The position numbers and the translations under genes are program-made. A stretch of DNA of 64,000 bases, taken from the NCBI GenBank assembly GCA_002914845.1, contig JXTC01000041.1, positions 389,840 to 453,839 of the forward strand, read 5' to 3'. The notes under the pieces are model-generated. The model was not told where the DNA came from and searched no databases. It saw only the letters and a list, made by a program, of their open reading frames with translations. The number at the start of each line of letters is the position of its first letter. Position 1 is the stretch's first letter. Shown here piece after piece: positions 11,874 through 22,790 of the stretch. Source of the stretch: Trema orientale (Eukaryota > Streptophyta > Magnoliopsida > Rosales > Cannabaceae).

Positions 11874-12243
11874 CTAAGATTACCCCAAAAAAATGATAAT
11901 GATAATAATTATAACGTGAAATGAAATGTAAAGATCATAAAATTAAAAAATAAAAATATTACCAAACTAGTGTAAGACTATAAGATTTTAGAAAACAAAA
12001 TAAAAATAAATATAAACATAAACATAAGTGTTTTCAAACAACCGTAATAATACCTGGGCGGAGATATCGAGGGCCGGCATTAATGAGGTTGAGGAGGCCA
12101 GTACGGCCGTAGAATTTGGCGAGGAAGAGGGTGGCTTGGGCCTGGGAATCGGGGGATTTGATCCACTGGAGGCAGGGCCTTATGGCACAGTCGTCGCTGC
12201 ACCCTTTGCGTAGAACCCTGCACCCATTGCAGCTCGTCCTCAT
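11329..12243 (-). CDS. LBD42: LOB-domain transcription factor, class II (LBD42-like), two exons
   Basis: Join exon 1 at 12243-12054 (190 nt) to exon 2 at 11873-11329 (545 nt). The donor is CAG|GTATT, the acceptor TTAG|CTGTG, and the intron interrupts a codon after its first base. The product has 244 residues. The LOB domain fills residues 1 to about 105: the CX2CX6CX3C zinc block ([16 protein letters not shown]), then the GAS block ending in FGR-like KFYGR, the invariant Pro in LRPAVF, and a class II C-block ([16 protein letters not shown]). Class II proteins lack the full leucine-zipper coil of class I. The tail contains DIRHV and ends LELTLGLA, as in the LBD40/41/42 group; the [14 protein letters not shown] segment recalls LBD42 most. 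That subgroup choice is from memory. It should act as a DNA-binding nuclear regulator; Arabidopsis class II members are tied to nitrogen, anthocyanin and hypoxia responses. It appears intact. Confidence 0.93.
12054..12243 (-). other. LBD exon 1 (zinc block)
   Basis: This exon codes for residues 1-63 plus one base of residue 64. The ATG at 12243 is chosen because MRxSCNGC is the conserved start of this family; no upstream in-frame extension is needed. Confidence 0.92.
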
Positions 12244-12385
12244 GATGATTGATGATGATCACTCTCTCACTCTACCTGTTGGTCACAATATTAATCACAC
12301 TTTTCAGAGAGAGAATACCAAAACAAAGAAAAATATTACACATACGGCGGTTGTACGGAGATGTAGAAAGGAGTGTACCAGGGGC

Positions 12386-12402
12386 TTGTATTTAAAAGGC
12401 AA
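12386..12402 (-). promoter_or_regulatory. TATA-like box upstream of LBD gene
   Basis: Minus-strand TTTTAAATACAAG lies about 150 bp before the ATG, a plausible distance for a TATA box plus 5' UTR. It was found by eye only. Confidence 0.35.
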
Positions 12403-12927
12403 TGTTCTCGAGGTTAAAATGGGAAATTCCGGGCCACTGGTTTCTCAAGGAGGTTAGTAAATATGGTATAATATTGGTGGGTGCTAAAAAAAGAGAAATA
12501 CATCTAAAACCACGGGTTGTAACTTCAAATTCTACTACTCCCTTTTTCTAGTTCCAAAAAAGAAAAAGAAAAAAAATCCTTAAAGCAGCTCCAGATTGAC
12601 TTGGATTTTCTTACATTACATACGAGAATTATAATTTAGAACCATTCATGCAACAGTTAATTACAAGTAAGCCACCGACAAATTGTCTTAGCTCTTTACT
12701 CTCCGAGGAAAATGGTCCCAACAACATTATAATCTACGGGTGGCAGTACTGTAATTTAATGAGATAAAAAGGGGTAAAAATGTTAGTACGTGTGCCAGAG
12801 AAGAGGACTGGAGATGGCAAGTGTAGAACAGAAGCCATGCAAAGGTAACTGAAAACCGAAAAACGACACGTTCATAACAGTAAATATGGTAATTAAGGAA
12901 AATTAAACGTATTAAATGCTGGATTGG

Positions 12928-12933
12928 CACGTG
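12928..12933. promoter_or_regulatory. G-box CACGTG upstream of LBD gene
   Basis: A perfect CACGTG core sits in GGCACGTGAG about 690 bp before the LBD start. G-boxes bind bZIP and bHLH factors in plants; use here is inferred. Confidence 0.35.
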
Positions 12934-13560
12934 AGAAGCACGAGCTCCTCCCGTACCTCGCCGTGCGGGTCGCCGCGCACTGTTAAAAGAAAAAAAATTG
13001 ACCCACCTACTCCCGGTGTTTAGGAGAGCACGTACTCCGCGCGTGCATGAAAACCACATCATCTATCCGTACGAAAGTAATGATCCTTGGTGGGACTGTG
13101 GGCGCGGCGCTTTCTCTAAGCTATATATGCGCCTGTGGTTTTTGGGGTGATATTTTTTGCTGGAAAGGTTTTGGTGATATTTAATGCAAGATCCAACTAG
13201 ACTGGATTATGAATATAACTCATTGTGAGATTTTACTTTCCTTCTTTGCTCAAATTTATTATTTCTCTCTTACTTTGGATTGCTCCTTATTGTGCCTTTA
13301 TCCCCTTTTTGGTTAGAAATCTTTTGATTTCATTGATGTCATTCACATATTACATGTTTATAGACTATACGTAGCTTACCCCATAATTATTATGATTTTC
13401 TAACACACCATTCAGATTTACTAGATATGCATATATATTCCCAGCAAAAAGACTATATGTAAAAATATGTTATGTATAACCCCTGATTATTTAATCTCTA
13501 TATAGCTAAGGCACGATTGAGTAATGAGTATTGACCATATTTAACGAATCGATAAATATA

Positions 13561-13846
13561 AGAGAAATTTAGGTAAATGACCAATATTTTAAATTTAATT
13601 AAGTAAATGTCCTTTTTTTAAAATTTATAGCTAAATATTTAGGTAGATATATTTTTACACTTAGTAGATATGTTTATCTACCAATTTCAGTTACCGTACT
13701 GAAATGTATTGGGTATATAATTTTTTACACTTGGTATATAAAATTTTACACTTGTATATAAACATGTATACTGGATATTTTGCTATAACATTTGACAAAT
13801 GGATATTTACTTAATTTAGGCCTAAAATTTGGTCATATTTCTATAA
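13561..13846. mobile_element. Probable MITE, ~286 bp, imperfect terminal inverted repeats
   Basis: The left part (AGAGAAATTTAGGTAAATGACC, then TTAATTAAGTAAATGTCC) is mirrored at the right end as the reverse complement of ATGACCAAATTTTAGG and AAATTAAGTAAATATCC. The interior is repetitive TATATA/TTTTACACTT text without coding sequence. No clean target-site duplication was seen, so the class is open. Confidence 0.5.
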
Positions 13847-14099
13847 GGCCCTAAACATAAAGAGGTGATCTCAGGGGCACAGGCCCCAAATGAACGACTA
13901 TTGTAATTTTCATGTTCATACTAATTGAGTAATGTATAATAAAACTTTCCTTTTTCCGTATGCTTTTCCTTATTACTAGTCTGAAGCACGTATCTAACCA
14001 CGTGAATACTATTGGAATTAAAGGGAGAAGCCCATAAAAGCGAGTTATTTTTATGAGAACATTTTTCATATTAATGAAATAAAAGTATTATTCAATTAA

Positions 14100-15790
14100 T
14101 TAGTTGTGTATAATGTTATTTGAATAAAAGTCCATTTAATTATATAAATATGTATCTTAGTGATTACGATGTAGATTCATAGAAGACAAGAATACAAATT
14201 ATTTATAATTAATTAATAATTTTTCACAACAATATAAGTAAGTTTAGGCACTTTATTTATGCTGTAGCAGACTTTTGAAAAGTTTGACTTGTCTTGGTCA
14301 ACTAAAGTCAGCTGGTGTAATAGGACTTACACTGAATTAGATCATAAATGAAATTCTATTGACAATCTCAATAGAAAAGAATTTCATAAGCAAAAACTAG
14401 CTTTACTCTTAATCTTGAGTTAGCTATAATTGTGTATTCTCAAATATGATTTTATTTGAATTGCAAATAAGTGAGATCAATCGAAATCAATATTCTCTGA
14501 TGTTTAGTAAAGTATATTTGTTGAATTTTGTAGTTACAGCTAGCAATGTAGAATTTGGTGAGATAATATCTCTTGGTGGATTTTGGTACTTGATCAGAAA
14601 TCTTAGACCTAAGTGTGTCAACTCTGATTTAGTCAGTGAGACGTTGACTGATGATTATTAGAGAAATCAGTAAGAACCAAGAAATATTTAATTATATTTT
14701 TATAATATTATACAGAGGGGTATTTAACAAAGAATCATTGTGGCATGAGACTTTACTCCAAAATATAGTTATGTGTAGTTAGAGTGTAATTTTAGTCCTT
14801 TAGTGGAATAGACCTGAAATTTAAATAATTAATAGGCTCATTTAATTATCTGGGAGCCAACTGTATATATCTCATAAGATCCTCTGGCTAACTTATGTCA
14901 ATGGCCACATTGTTACTGGACTAGATCAATTAGTAATTAATTGGGTTGAATTAGGTTGGACCGCAAAAGAGGCTATACGCTTGGCCCAGTAACTAGGAAG
15001 TAATGGGAAGTAATTGGCTCTAGTTTTGATAACTTCCAGATAACACTGATAAGCTTGATCACTAAGTTATCAATCTTTCCTATATGGTTAATTCCATATA
15101 TAGATTGATTGTATTTCTCATTATTGATTTGATTCAATGAACCTAGACATAATTGGATAATAATTCTAATTATGATTAATTGGATGTTAACAAATCAAAG
15201 AAAAAATAATTAAGAAATAATTAGCTGATTACTTACAGAAAATGCAATTAAAGATAGTTAATTATATGAAAGAGGTAATCGGGTAACTAGGAAATTCCCA
15301 TTTTGAGAATTCCCTGGCACTGGCCGAATTTGGCCAGTGCAAATTGGGCAACACACCACAGCCATAAAGGCAGTAGGCATGTGGCTCCTCCCTAGGGTTG
15401 CCCATTTGTGTTTTCCTTCCTATTGTCTATAAAGAGGAGTCTCTAAACACCTCTTTCATGATGAGTCATGACAGAAACTGTAACTAAATTTTGTCAGTTT
15501 TTCAAGAGAGAATAGATTCATAAAGATAAAGTGAATAGTCATCTTATTGTTCTTTGATTTCTTTGTGAATCTAGTGCAGAAACTAATTTGATCTTTTCCT
15601 GTGTAGTGTATAGAAACCACACTCTTGTGTGACTATAACAAGGATAGATTGCAAGATCAATTGGAGATTGGAGTCCTTCTCTTACTCATCTTGGATCAAC
15701 AAGAGGTATGATTCTATAAACAATATCTAATATGTTATGATTCTATAAACAATATCTAATATGTTACTATGAACTTTAGATAATGCTCCT
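14100..15790 (+). mobile_element. Possible solo LTR or LTR-element remnant
   Basis: About 1.6 kb lacks coding potential but has LTR-like features. A TATA box with CTATAAAGAGGAG lies near 15427, and the next ~300 bp read like a retrotransposon leader. Exact TG/CA ends and a TSD could not be fixed. The stretch ends in a 29-bp tandem duplication at 15708-15765. Confidence 0.3.
15708..15765. repeat. 29-bp perfect tandem duplication
   Basis: A unit starting ATGATTCTATAAACAATATC is repeated twice without a mismatch. Confidence 0.85.
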
Positions 15791-17684
15791 GGTTGTTTTT
15801 CGCTGCATTTGAAAGAAAAACTGTTGGTAATTTTTTCAAAAAAAAATTAAAATTTAAAATTATTATCAACTGCTATTTTTCTCTAGTCTTTCCAATAATA
15901 ACCACAACCAGTTTTTTTTTTTTCCGATATAAAATCATAGCCCATTATTGGATTATAGAAGAAGATGGCTAAAAAAGTGTATGATAACTTAGAATATTAA
16001 TGTCATACAAATTATACGCATTCACAAACTTAAAAGAGAAGTGTTCTTTGTTTTTTTCCCATATTTTTTTAGATCTACATTTTTCATGGTATAAGTGTCT
16101 GTAAAAAAAATAATAAATAAAAATAAAAATAAATCAGAAAATTTATTTGATTCGATATGGACACCAAATTAAAGTGAAACAATTGTTTATTTAGCATGTC
16201 TTATTAAATAGAACATGTCCCTCATCAATCATAAAATTTATTCTAATAAATGCTTCTAAATTTAAACATGGCAAAAATGACTACTCCTAATCAAAACATA
16301 AATTGGTTCATTTTGAACATATAAGAATAGAGCTCAATCTTATACATAATTATCGGCTCAACTGGCATTATCCTTTTTTGTTTTCATTTCTTGATAAAAG
16401 ACAATTGAAAATAAGTCGATAATAAAGCATAAATCACTAAGTCCTGTCCAAATCAAAATGGTTAGTGAACTGTCAAATACAAGAGTCAACTTGTTCTTTT
16501 GTTTTGCATAATGATTGAAATTCAGCAAGGGACTGCCTTCATAAACCAGGAAATATAATTTGAAGATATTCTAACGCCATGTCCAATTCTTCATCCAACA
16601 GTCTTTTCCAGCACTTCACTCACATTTTGTCATAAAACACAAGAACCTAAGGCAAGGGTGATTTTCAAAGAAAATACCTCTCGAGCTTGCTCTATCTTAG
16701 CAATGATCCTCAAGAGAGAAGTTAACAATGACCTTCAAGAGGATTCCGCAAGTTCCGCCTCTCATTTTGAAAGTGGATTTAAGTTGCTATATACCATTCA
16801 AAGTACACAATTCTGGCTTCATAGCCTCAGTAGATAGTAAAATTATCACTCACCTATAATCAATATTAATCATTGATTATAATTAATATTGTAATTTTTA
16901 TTCTAAAGAATATAAAGAAGATAATTATAATCAATATCCTTCTAAATCTATCCTTTCAACAAATTTTAAATATTGAATATGATCCATGCTAAATGCTAAA
17001 CTCAAGTCAAATTGTATAGGATATGAGCTCTTAAGTGTAGAATTAACTACTTTGTGGTTTGCTTCTATAATTTGTTTGAAGCTAAAGACAACAATAAAAA
17101 TACCTTCAAATAATCTGAGATAGTTGGCATCGACACTCACAAGCTTCGCTTTCTAGTACAAGAGCTTTCCCAAAGTCCCCCCCAAAAAAAGGGTGTTTCT
17201 GTACATGGCATGTGGGCTCCTATTAAATATCAGGTCATTTGAAAAAGGAAGGGTAAGAGCACAGAAGTGGAAATTATGAGAAATGTATCTTTTAACATGA
17301 TAGGGATTAATAACTTTGAAAAAATAGAGAAAAAAATTGAGGACAAAGAAAATACATTTTGACAAGCATATACAAATGAATACCACAAACTTACGAAAGT
17401 TGCACAGCAGTAACTGTAGACGGATTTTAGCGACAAAATTATGTGAAATTTTATGAATCAGGGCGATAATGAAAAAACGGGACTGGCAAGTTGGATATTT
17501 TGACAAGGCTTTTTGGTCTTTTATCAGAAATAGGCATGGATATTAGCTAGATTTCCTCATTATTTTTCAGGACCTTATAAAAACTAAAAATTGGAATAAG
17601 TTAATCACTAAAGCAAACAGAGTGCGGGGTAGGAAATAGGGACATATAATATATCTAGCTAAACATCAATAGAACTCACCATTT
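15791..17684. other. Intergenic DNA, possible 3' region of a lost minus-strand gene
   Basis: No complete gene. The minus strand at about 16800-16500 has less AT-rich text that reads like a 3' UTR. Open frames at 16930-17510 have no motifs. Confidence 0.35.
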
Positions 17685-17796
17685 CTAATAAGTTGCTGCT
17701 GATCGATTTGAAGCATTAGTTGGATACTGTAAATTATTCCCATCAATTAACATAGGAAGCATATTACTACTGTTGTTTCCTCCAACATAATTTTCT
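17685..17796 (-). other. Candidate terminal exon of an unidentified gene
   Basis: On the minus strand a good acceptor (TTTTTGCTTTTAG) is followed by 36 codons and TAG. The peptide starts ENYVGGNNSSNMLPM and ends NASNRSAATY, an Asn/Ser-rich composition like the tails of plant transcription factors. A second acceptor-like TTCGCTTGCAG lies upstream near 17872. No other exon of the gene could be recognised, so this may be an orphan piece or chance. Confidence 0.2.
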
Positions 17797-18461
17797 CTAA
17801 AAGCAAAAATAATCTACTTGAGGAAATGATGCTTTTGAAGTATGGAGTTAAAAATAAACAGATTGATTCCACCTGCAAGCGAACAGAAGAAAAGATCAAA
17901 TCCCATTAATCTAATCAGAAGATATGGCAATCGTAAAACACCTAACACCTATAAATGATACCCTAAAAATTAGAGGATTTGTCCTATATTATGTGCATCA
18001 ATCACATAGCATGTTCAGTAAAGACGACGCAGCTAATAATCAGACCATGTAAATCAAATGACTAAAGAATAAATTTAGAAACTCAAAACTGCTTAGACAT
18101 TATCTTTGACAATGTGACATGCATATAGAAGGTGAATATAAGAAGTTTTAACACCATAAATGTTCTCCAAGCAAAATATATATATAATGATAGTGTTTGC
18201 CAACCTGAATTTGATATCATTAAACTAAAGACATGTCATTAAATATGAGAATAAAATTCGTATGTATATTTATTACTTTACGCAAGAAAATTCCCATTAA
18301 TAAACTGCAGCCTGCTCAACCATCAATGCCTTTTTTTAACAGACTAATAATAAATTTGAAGTAGTGATTGACAGTAAACCGGTAAAAGTGGCATCTCTAT
18401 GTTTAGCTAGAAGTTAATTGCTATTCCAAACAACAAAGAATGAGCTGTCTTCAGAGTGTTT
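17797..18461. other. Intergenic DNA, no gene
   Basis: AT-rich sequence without motifs or repeats that I can place. Confidence 0.5.
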
Positions 18462-19684
18462 GGTTACAAATCAAAACTATAAAAGGAATGGTAATGGTAA
18501 TGAGAATAGAATGAGAATAGGAATAGAATAGAATGGAATAGAAAATTGATTCATTTGTTTGGTTGTCATTTTGGAATCAGTGTCTGAATCAAGATTATTG
18601 TGTTTGTTTTATCATGAAATGGAATGAAATTAGCATTGTATAGACCAAATTACTCCTATATATTATAAAAATTAAAAAAAATAATTAAATTAGCATAAAA
18701 ATTGTAGTTTTTTAGAATCCAATATATTAATTATTCTTAAATATTTATAAAATACATAAAGACTAAGTTACCTTTAACCATTGTATAAGATGAAAAGCAA
18801 TCAAATTAATATAAAAATTGAGGTTAACCGAACAAATATGAATAAGAAAAATCATGAAAATTAAATCCAAACAAATATGTACCAAAAAATAAAAATATAT
18901 CATGAAAATGTAAATCAGTTTTTTATTATAGTGTCTTAATAGCTTTATGGGGTCCTCGTCATCATCTCCTTTTCCAGCTACGAATTGTAGCAGACCCAGT
19001 GAGCTCTGAATGAATTTAGAATGTTCATTTGCCGATTATAGACCCAATCATGACCCAAGCACCAAAACATGCAACTAAATTAACAAAAAAAATATCTAAG
19101 TGGTGGGCTACAAAATATGGCAAGTGGAGCTGCAGCCACAAGGTCAGGGGACGAGAACAATCATGGCTGACGAAAATAACTAGATCTAGGCAACGACCGT
19201 GGCCGGAACTTAGGCGAACAAAGTTGAAGCGGTGGACGGTGTTGTGGTCAGAGCTCAGGCGGCGAGAACAGTGATGGCCAACATGCTAAGATGGGAGCAC
19301 TGGTTAATGGGTAGGAAAGATTGAAGAAGAAGGGGAAAATAAGGGTGGAATAGAATTAGGAGGCGGCTATAGCAAGGGCGCTCCTACGTAAGGCCTCTGT
19401 TTATACACCGTTTGATGGAATCTGTGGGGAATTTATTTATACACAGATTCTCATCAAACGGTGTATAGACAGGGTCTTATGTAGGGACGCCCCTACTGTA
19501 GACGCGCCCATAGAATTATCTTTCCACCACTTTAGTTTAAGAAAGACAAATCTATTAGTTGTTGGAATTGTCATTCTACTGTAATAACTATTCTTGAGTT
19601 AGAAAGCTAACCAAACAATGGAATAAGAATTCCGAAGGAATTCCAACTCCAATTCATTGTCTATTACCTTAAACTAAATACTGC
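18462..19684. mobile_element. Possible Harbinger-like element, ~1.2 kb, carrying a nested MITE
   Basis: The left end (CAGAGTGTTTGGTTACAAAT) is loosely matched by the reverse complement of the right end (GGCAGTATTTAGTTTAAGGT). Runs of GGAATGGAATAG near the left are mirrored by TTCCAACTCCAATTCATTG near the right. Inside is a GC-rich insert at about 18950-19320 with one 81-codon frame lacking motifs. A separate MITE is nested at 19359-19509. No firm TSD was found. Confidence 0.35.
19359..19509. mobile_element. Mutator-type MITE, copy A (151 bp)
   Basis: First of three related elements in the window. The 9-bp TSD ATAGAATTA is exact on both sides (19350-19358, 19510-19518). Its ends GGAGGCGGCTATAGCAAGGG and (reverse complement) GGGCGCGTCTACAGTAGGGG are imperfect inverted repeats that continue into CTACGTA. 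This copy is shorter than the other two because the internal ATTATCG segment is missing. Confidence 0.85.
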
Positions 19685-21172
19685 CTAAGTGCATAAATGA
19701 TTCATTACTAAAATACACACGTCAATCACTAAAGTACGCACATAAATCCTTGTGAAAAGTCAAGATTCATAAACAGACACCTCACTAGGCTTAATATTTT
19801 CTTTCATAGTAGTTTGTGCAAAAACAATTCCTAAAAATTTGAAATTAGTTAAATACAATCACAAGTATCAATTTTTTATCACCGTAGTTATAAGTGAAAG
19901 AAATTCAAAACTAATAGCAATAAAAGATAACCATAGAGAAACAATAAAATCAAGTTTTGAAAGGTCTTTAGGTAATTTTGTCGAAGAAAAGAGCAACTTA
20001 CAGTATTTGCTCAAAGTAATAACAAGCATCTAACATACATCTAATTTCTTTCAAGTACATAAGCCATCAAAGTAACACTGGACTCCAAATACAATAAGCA
20101 ACATATATCTTTTGGATATAGGAATAATAAGACATACCCAAAATGTAAAATAATTCTATATACATGAATATAACTGATATGGAAGGAAAGTAATGGAAAT
20201 GATATTTGACTTAAGAAAATAAATGAAGGATATAACTAACAATATTGTTTAGAACCTGAATTTTGGAGGAAAAAAAATTGTATAGAAAGATCAAGGAAAA
20301 AGAAAGAGAAAATATTTTTTCTAAAATTTTATAGAATTTTATTTTAAAACTTCTGTCTTTGTTAATTAATATGTCAACATTTTATATACTAAAACATAAT
20401 ATCAAATCGAATTTTTGTTTTTCTTGAAAAAAATTTCTATCGTTTTTTGTTTGAATCCAAACAAAAGAAAATGGAATCCTCTAAAAAAAAATTTCTTTCC
20501 CTCCAAAAATCCAAGTTCCAAACAGATTCTAAGAGATTCTAGAGAGAAAAAAATCAAATTTTACTTAATTTACATTTTACAAGGTAATGAAAAAAAGAAA
20601 AAATTATCCTTCTACAAAACACTTCAAAGAACGCAAACTTATAGTCATCAAAGATTCCTTCCTATCTCTGACCCAAATAGACTTTTCCAAAGATTGTTTT
20701 TTTAAAAAGAAAAGGAAAATACATGAAATATAACAAGTTATCTAAAATTGGCAGTGCTACTTTAATTGAGCCCTAGAGAATGCTTAGTACCTACCAATCT
20801 AAAGATCCTGGAAAATAAACAAACTCCAAAGCTCAGAACCTTATGCCCAAACACCATAAGAAACCCTTTTCGTATAAGACCAGGACCAAAAAAAAATTTG
20901 TACCACGGAAAAAAGATATCAGCACCTATGAGTTTAGAACCTCTATTTAAACGATCCAAACTTACCCATCATCACTCAAATTCTAGAATAAAAAAATAAA
21001 AAAATAGATGGAAAAGGAAAGTAGTAGAATATATATGATGCTTCAGTGACTTGATATATCGAGACCGTTCGATTAAATAGACGGTCTAGATTGTTTGGTA
21101 GCAAAAAGTTTAGGCAGAAAAAAGGACAGCGGAATAGTTCATTGTTCATTTTGCCCTTCACCATTTCTTATA
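19685..21172. other. Intergenic DNA, no gene
   Basis: Very AT-rich. Overlapping frames at 20415-21000 on both strands show no motif. Confidence 0.5.
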
Positions 21173-21344
21173 GGGGATGGCTACGGTAGGGGCGTCCCTA
21201 CGTAGGGTCATGCCTTAATTATCGTTGGATGGGAATCTGTGAGGAATAACGAAAATCTGTGGAGAATCTATTTATATACAGATTCCCATCCAACGGTGAA
21301 TAGATAAGGTCCTACGTAGGGGCGCCCCTACTGTAGACGCGCCC
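21173..21344. mobile_element. Mutator-type MITE, copy B (172 bp)
   Basis: Flanked by an exact 9-bp TSD TTTCTTATA (21164-21172, 21345-21353). The left end GGGGATGGCTACGGTAGGGG and the reverse complement of the right end, GGGCGCGTCTACAGTAGGGG, lead into CGTCCCTACGTAGG. The centre holds a second short hairpin: GAATCTGTGG...TATACAGATTCCC. It is clearly homologous along its length with copy C. A 9-bp TSD points to the Mutator (MULE) superfamily; there is no coding capacity. Confidence 0.92.
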
Positions 21345-21688
21345 TTTCTTATATATTGAATAATATTGGTAAAACCTATATAAAGTAAATAATTGGATTA
21401 ATTATAATAGTGTCCTCGAATTATATCTGTTTCTACCACTTTGGTCCCAGATTTTCAACCTATATAGTGACCTATCTTGAATTATATGATTATTATAGTA
21501 ATGACATATTTGAACTGGTAATTTTTTAACATAAATAGGAGCAAAACTCTTCATCTTTTTATTAATTTCTCACAATATGCTGTTGGGTTACCTTAAATCA
21601 AACAATCAAGGAAAGTACAAGTTCTAGAATTTTGTTTGGGAAAAAAAATACTTCATTGCCACACAAGATTAGAAAAATGGTAGGATCT
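21345..21688. other. Short intergenic stretch
   Basis: The stretch at 21400-21510 reads like one end of another MITE (AGTGTCCTCGAATTATATC and TTTGGTCCCAGATTTTC), but no partner end was found. Confidence 0.4.
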
Positions 21689-21935
21689 TATTAGAAATAC
21701 TAATCATAGCTAGTGGTTAATTGTATCACTCATACTAGTCTTAATTGTTATTTACAACACTTACTTGTCTTTTACAAGCTACTGTTTCATTTTCTGAACT
21801 CCATATGCTTTCTTATGGTCCTTTTTTTATACAATTATACTATAATATAAATAAGAACCTTTTCGCTGTACTCCATAATAAACAATGCACTACCTTTTAT
21901 AAACTCTATTATTTTGGATTATATTCTTTTCTAAG
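21689..21935 (+). repeat. 5' LTR of copia element 1
   Basis: Begins TATTAGAAATAC (the TG of the 3' copy is TA here) and ends near CTTTTCTAAG. A PBS-like TACCAGATAGC follows directly. Confidence 0.75.
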
Positions 21936-22379
21936 TACCAGATAGCTGCCATGATCCTATGGCCTCCAATGGCAAATTTCCAACAATGCCTTCTAGCAGC
22001 ACGTCAGGAATCATTTTCGGTCAAGTGCCACAACTGGGTACTCAGAACCCTACTGCTCCCCACCAAACCTAAAAATCCCCTTTCAACCATCTATGAACCT
22101 GACGAACATTCAAAAATCCTAAGTAGTATATCCACAACAATTTGTTCACCAACAATTACACTTCTTAAATCAACCCATCAATGTCAAACTTGATGAAGGC
22201 AACTATCTACTCTGGAACAATCAGTTACTAAATGTTATAATTGCTTATGGTTTAGAATAACTTAACGATTATACACGACCTTGTCCACTAAAATTCCTTG
22301 ACCACCAGATGCTTGACATTGATCCTTGATACACCCAATAATAGAGACTCAATTGACTAGTCATAAGTTGTCATTACTT

Positions 22380-22790
22380 GTCACTCACCAAGCGCATTAT
22401 AGCTCAGATAGTAAGCCACAACACTACTTCTGCTATTTGGGAAGCCCTAGAGCAAACGTACGTCACCACTTCTGCCTCATGACTTATTAAAATTAAGACA
22501 AACTGCAAAATCTTAAGAAAAAAGGTATGTTTGCAAATGAATATAAATTGAAAATACGAAGACTTACTGATAAACTAATTGCAATTAGAGAACTATTTTA
22601 TGTTAAAGACCAAATTCTGTATATGTTTAATGGCCTTGGAGCTGAGTACAATTCTCTTATTACTTCAACTATACCAAAATTGAGTAATCAAAACTCGAGG
22701 AGATATATGGAATGTGACCGAATTATAATTTTAAGTTGGAGCAGGAAAGTTCCCCTAATGATTTAAACCTTGCTCAAGCTAATCTGGCAG
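22380..22790 (+). pseudogene. copia element 1 gag remnant
   Basis: The plus strand reads SLTKRIIAQIVSHNTTSAIW followed by EALEQTY at about 22381-22470, the copia gag (UBN2-type) pattern. After a frameshift it continues with a segment ending FNGLGAEYNSLITSTI. Frameshifts and stops separate the pieces. Confidence 0.7.

Larger units (their letters stand above)
12244..13560. other. LBD 5' flank and intergenic DNA
   Basis: This is upstream sequence of the minus-strand LBD gene. The GC-richer part at 12900-13130 carries the G-box and a CTATATATGC sequence at about 13120, but no coding region follows on either strand. Confidence 0.5.

Noticed and set aside
11238-11896. Frames on the plus strand and other minus frame across the LBD exon 2
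   Set aside because: Shadows of the real LBD coding sequence in other phases.
12727-13062. 111-codon minus frame upstream of the LBD gene
   Set aside because: No recognisable motif; lies in the probable promoter region.
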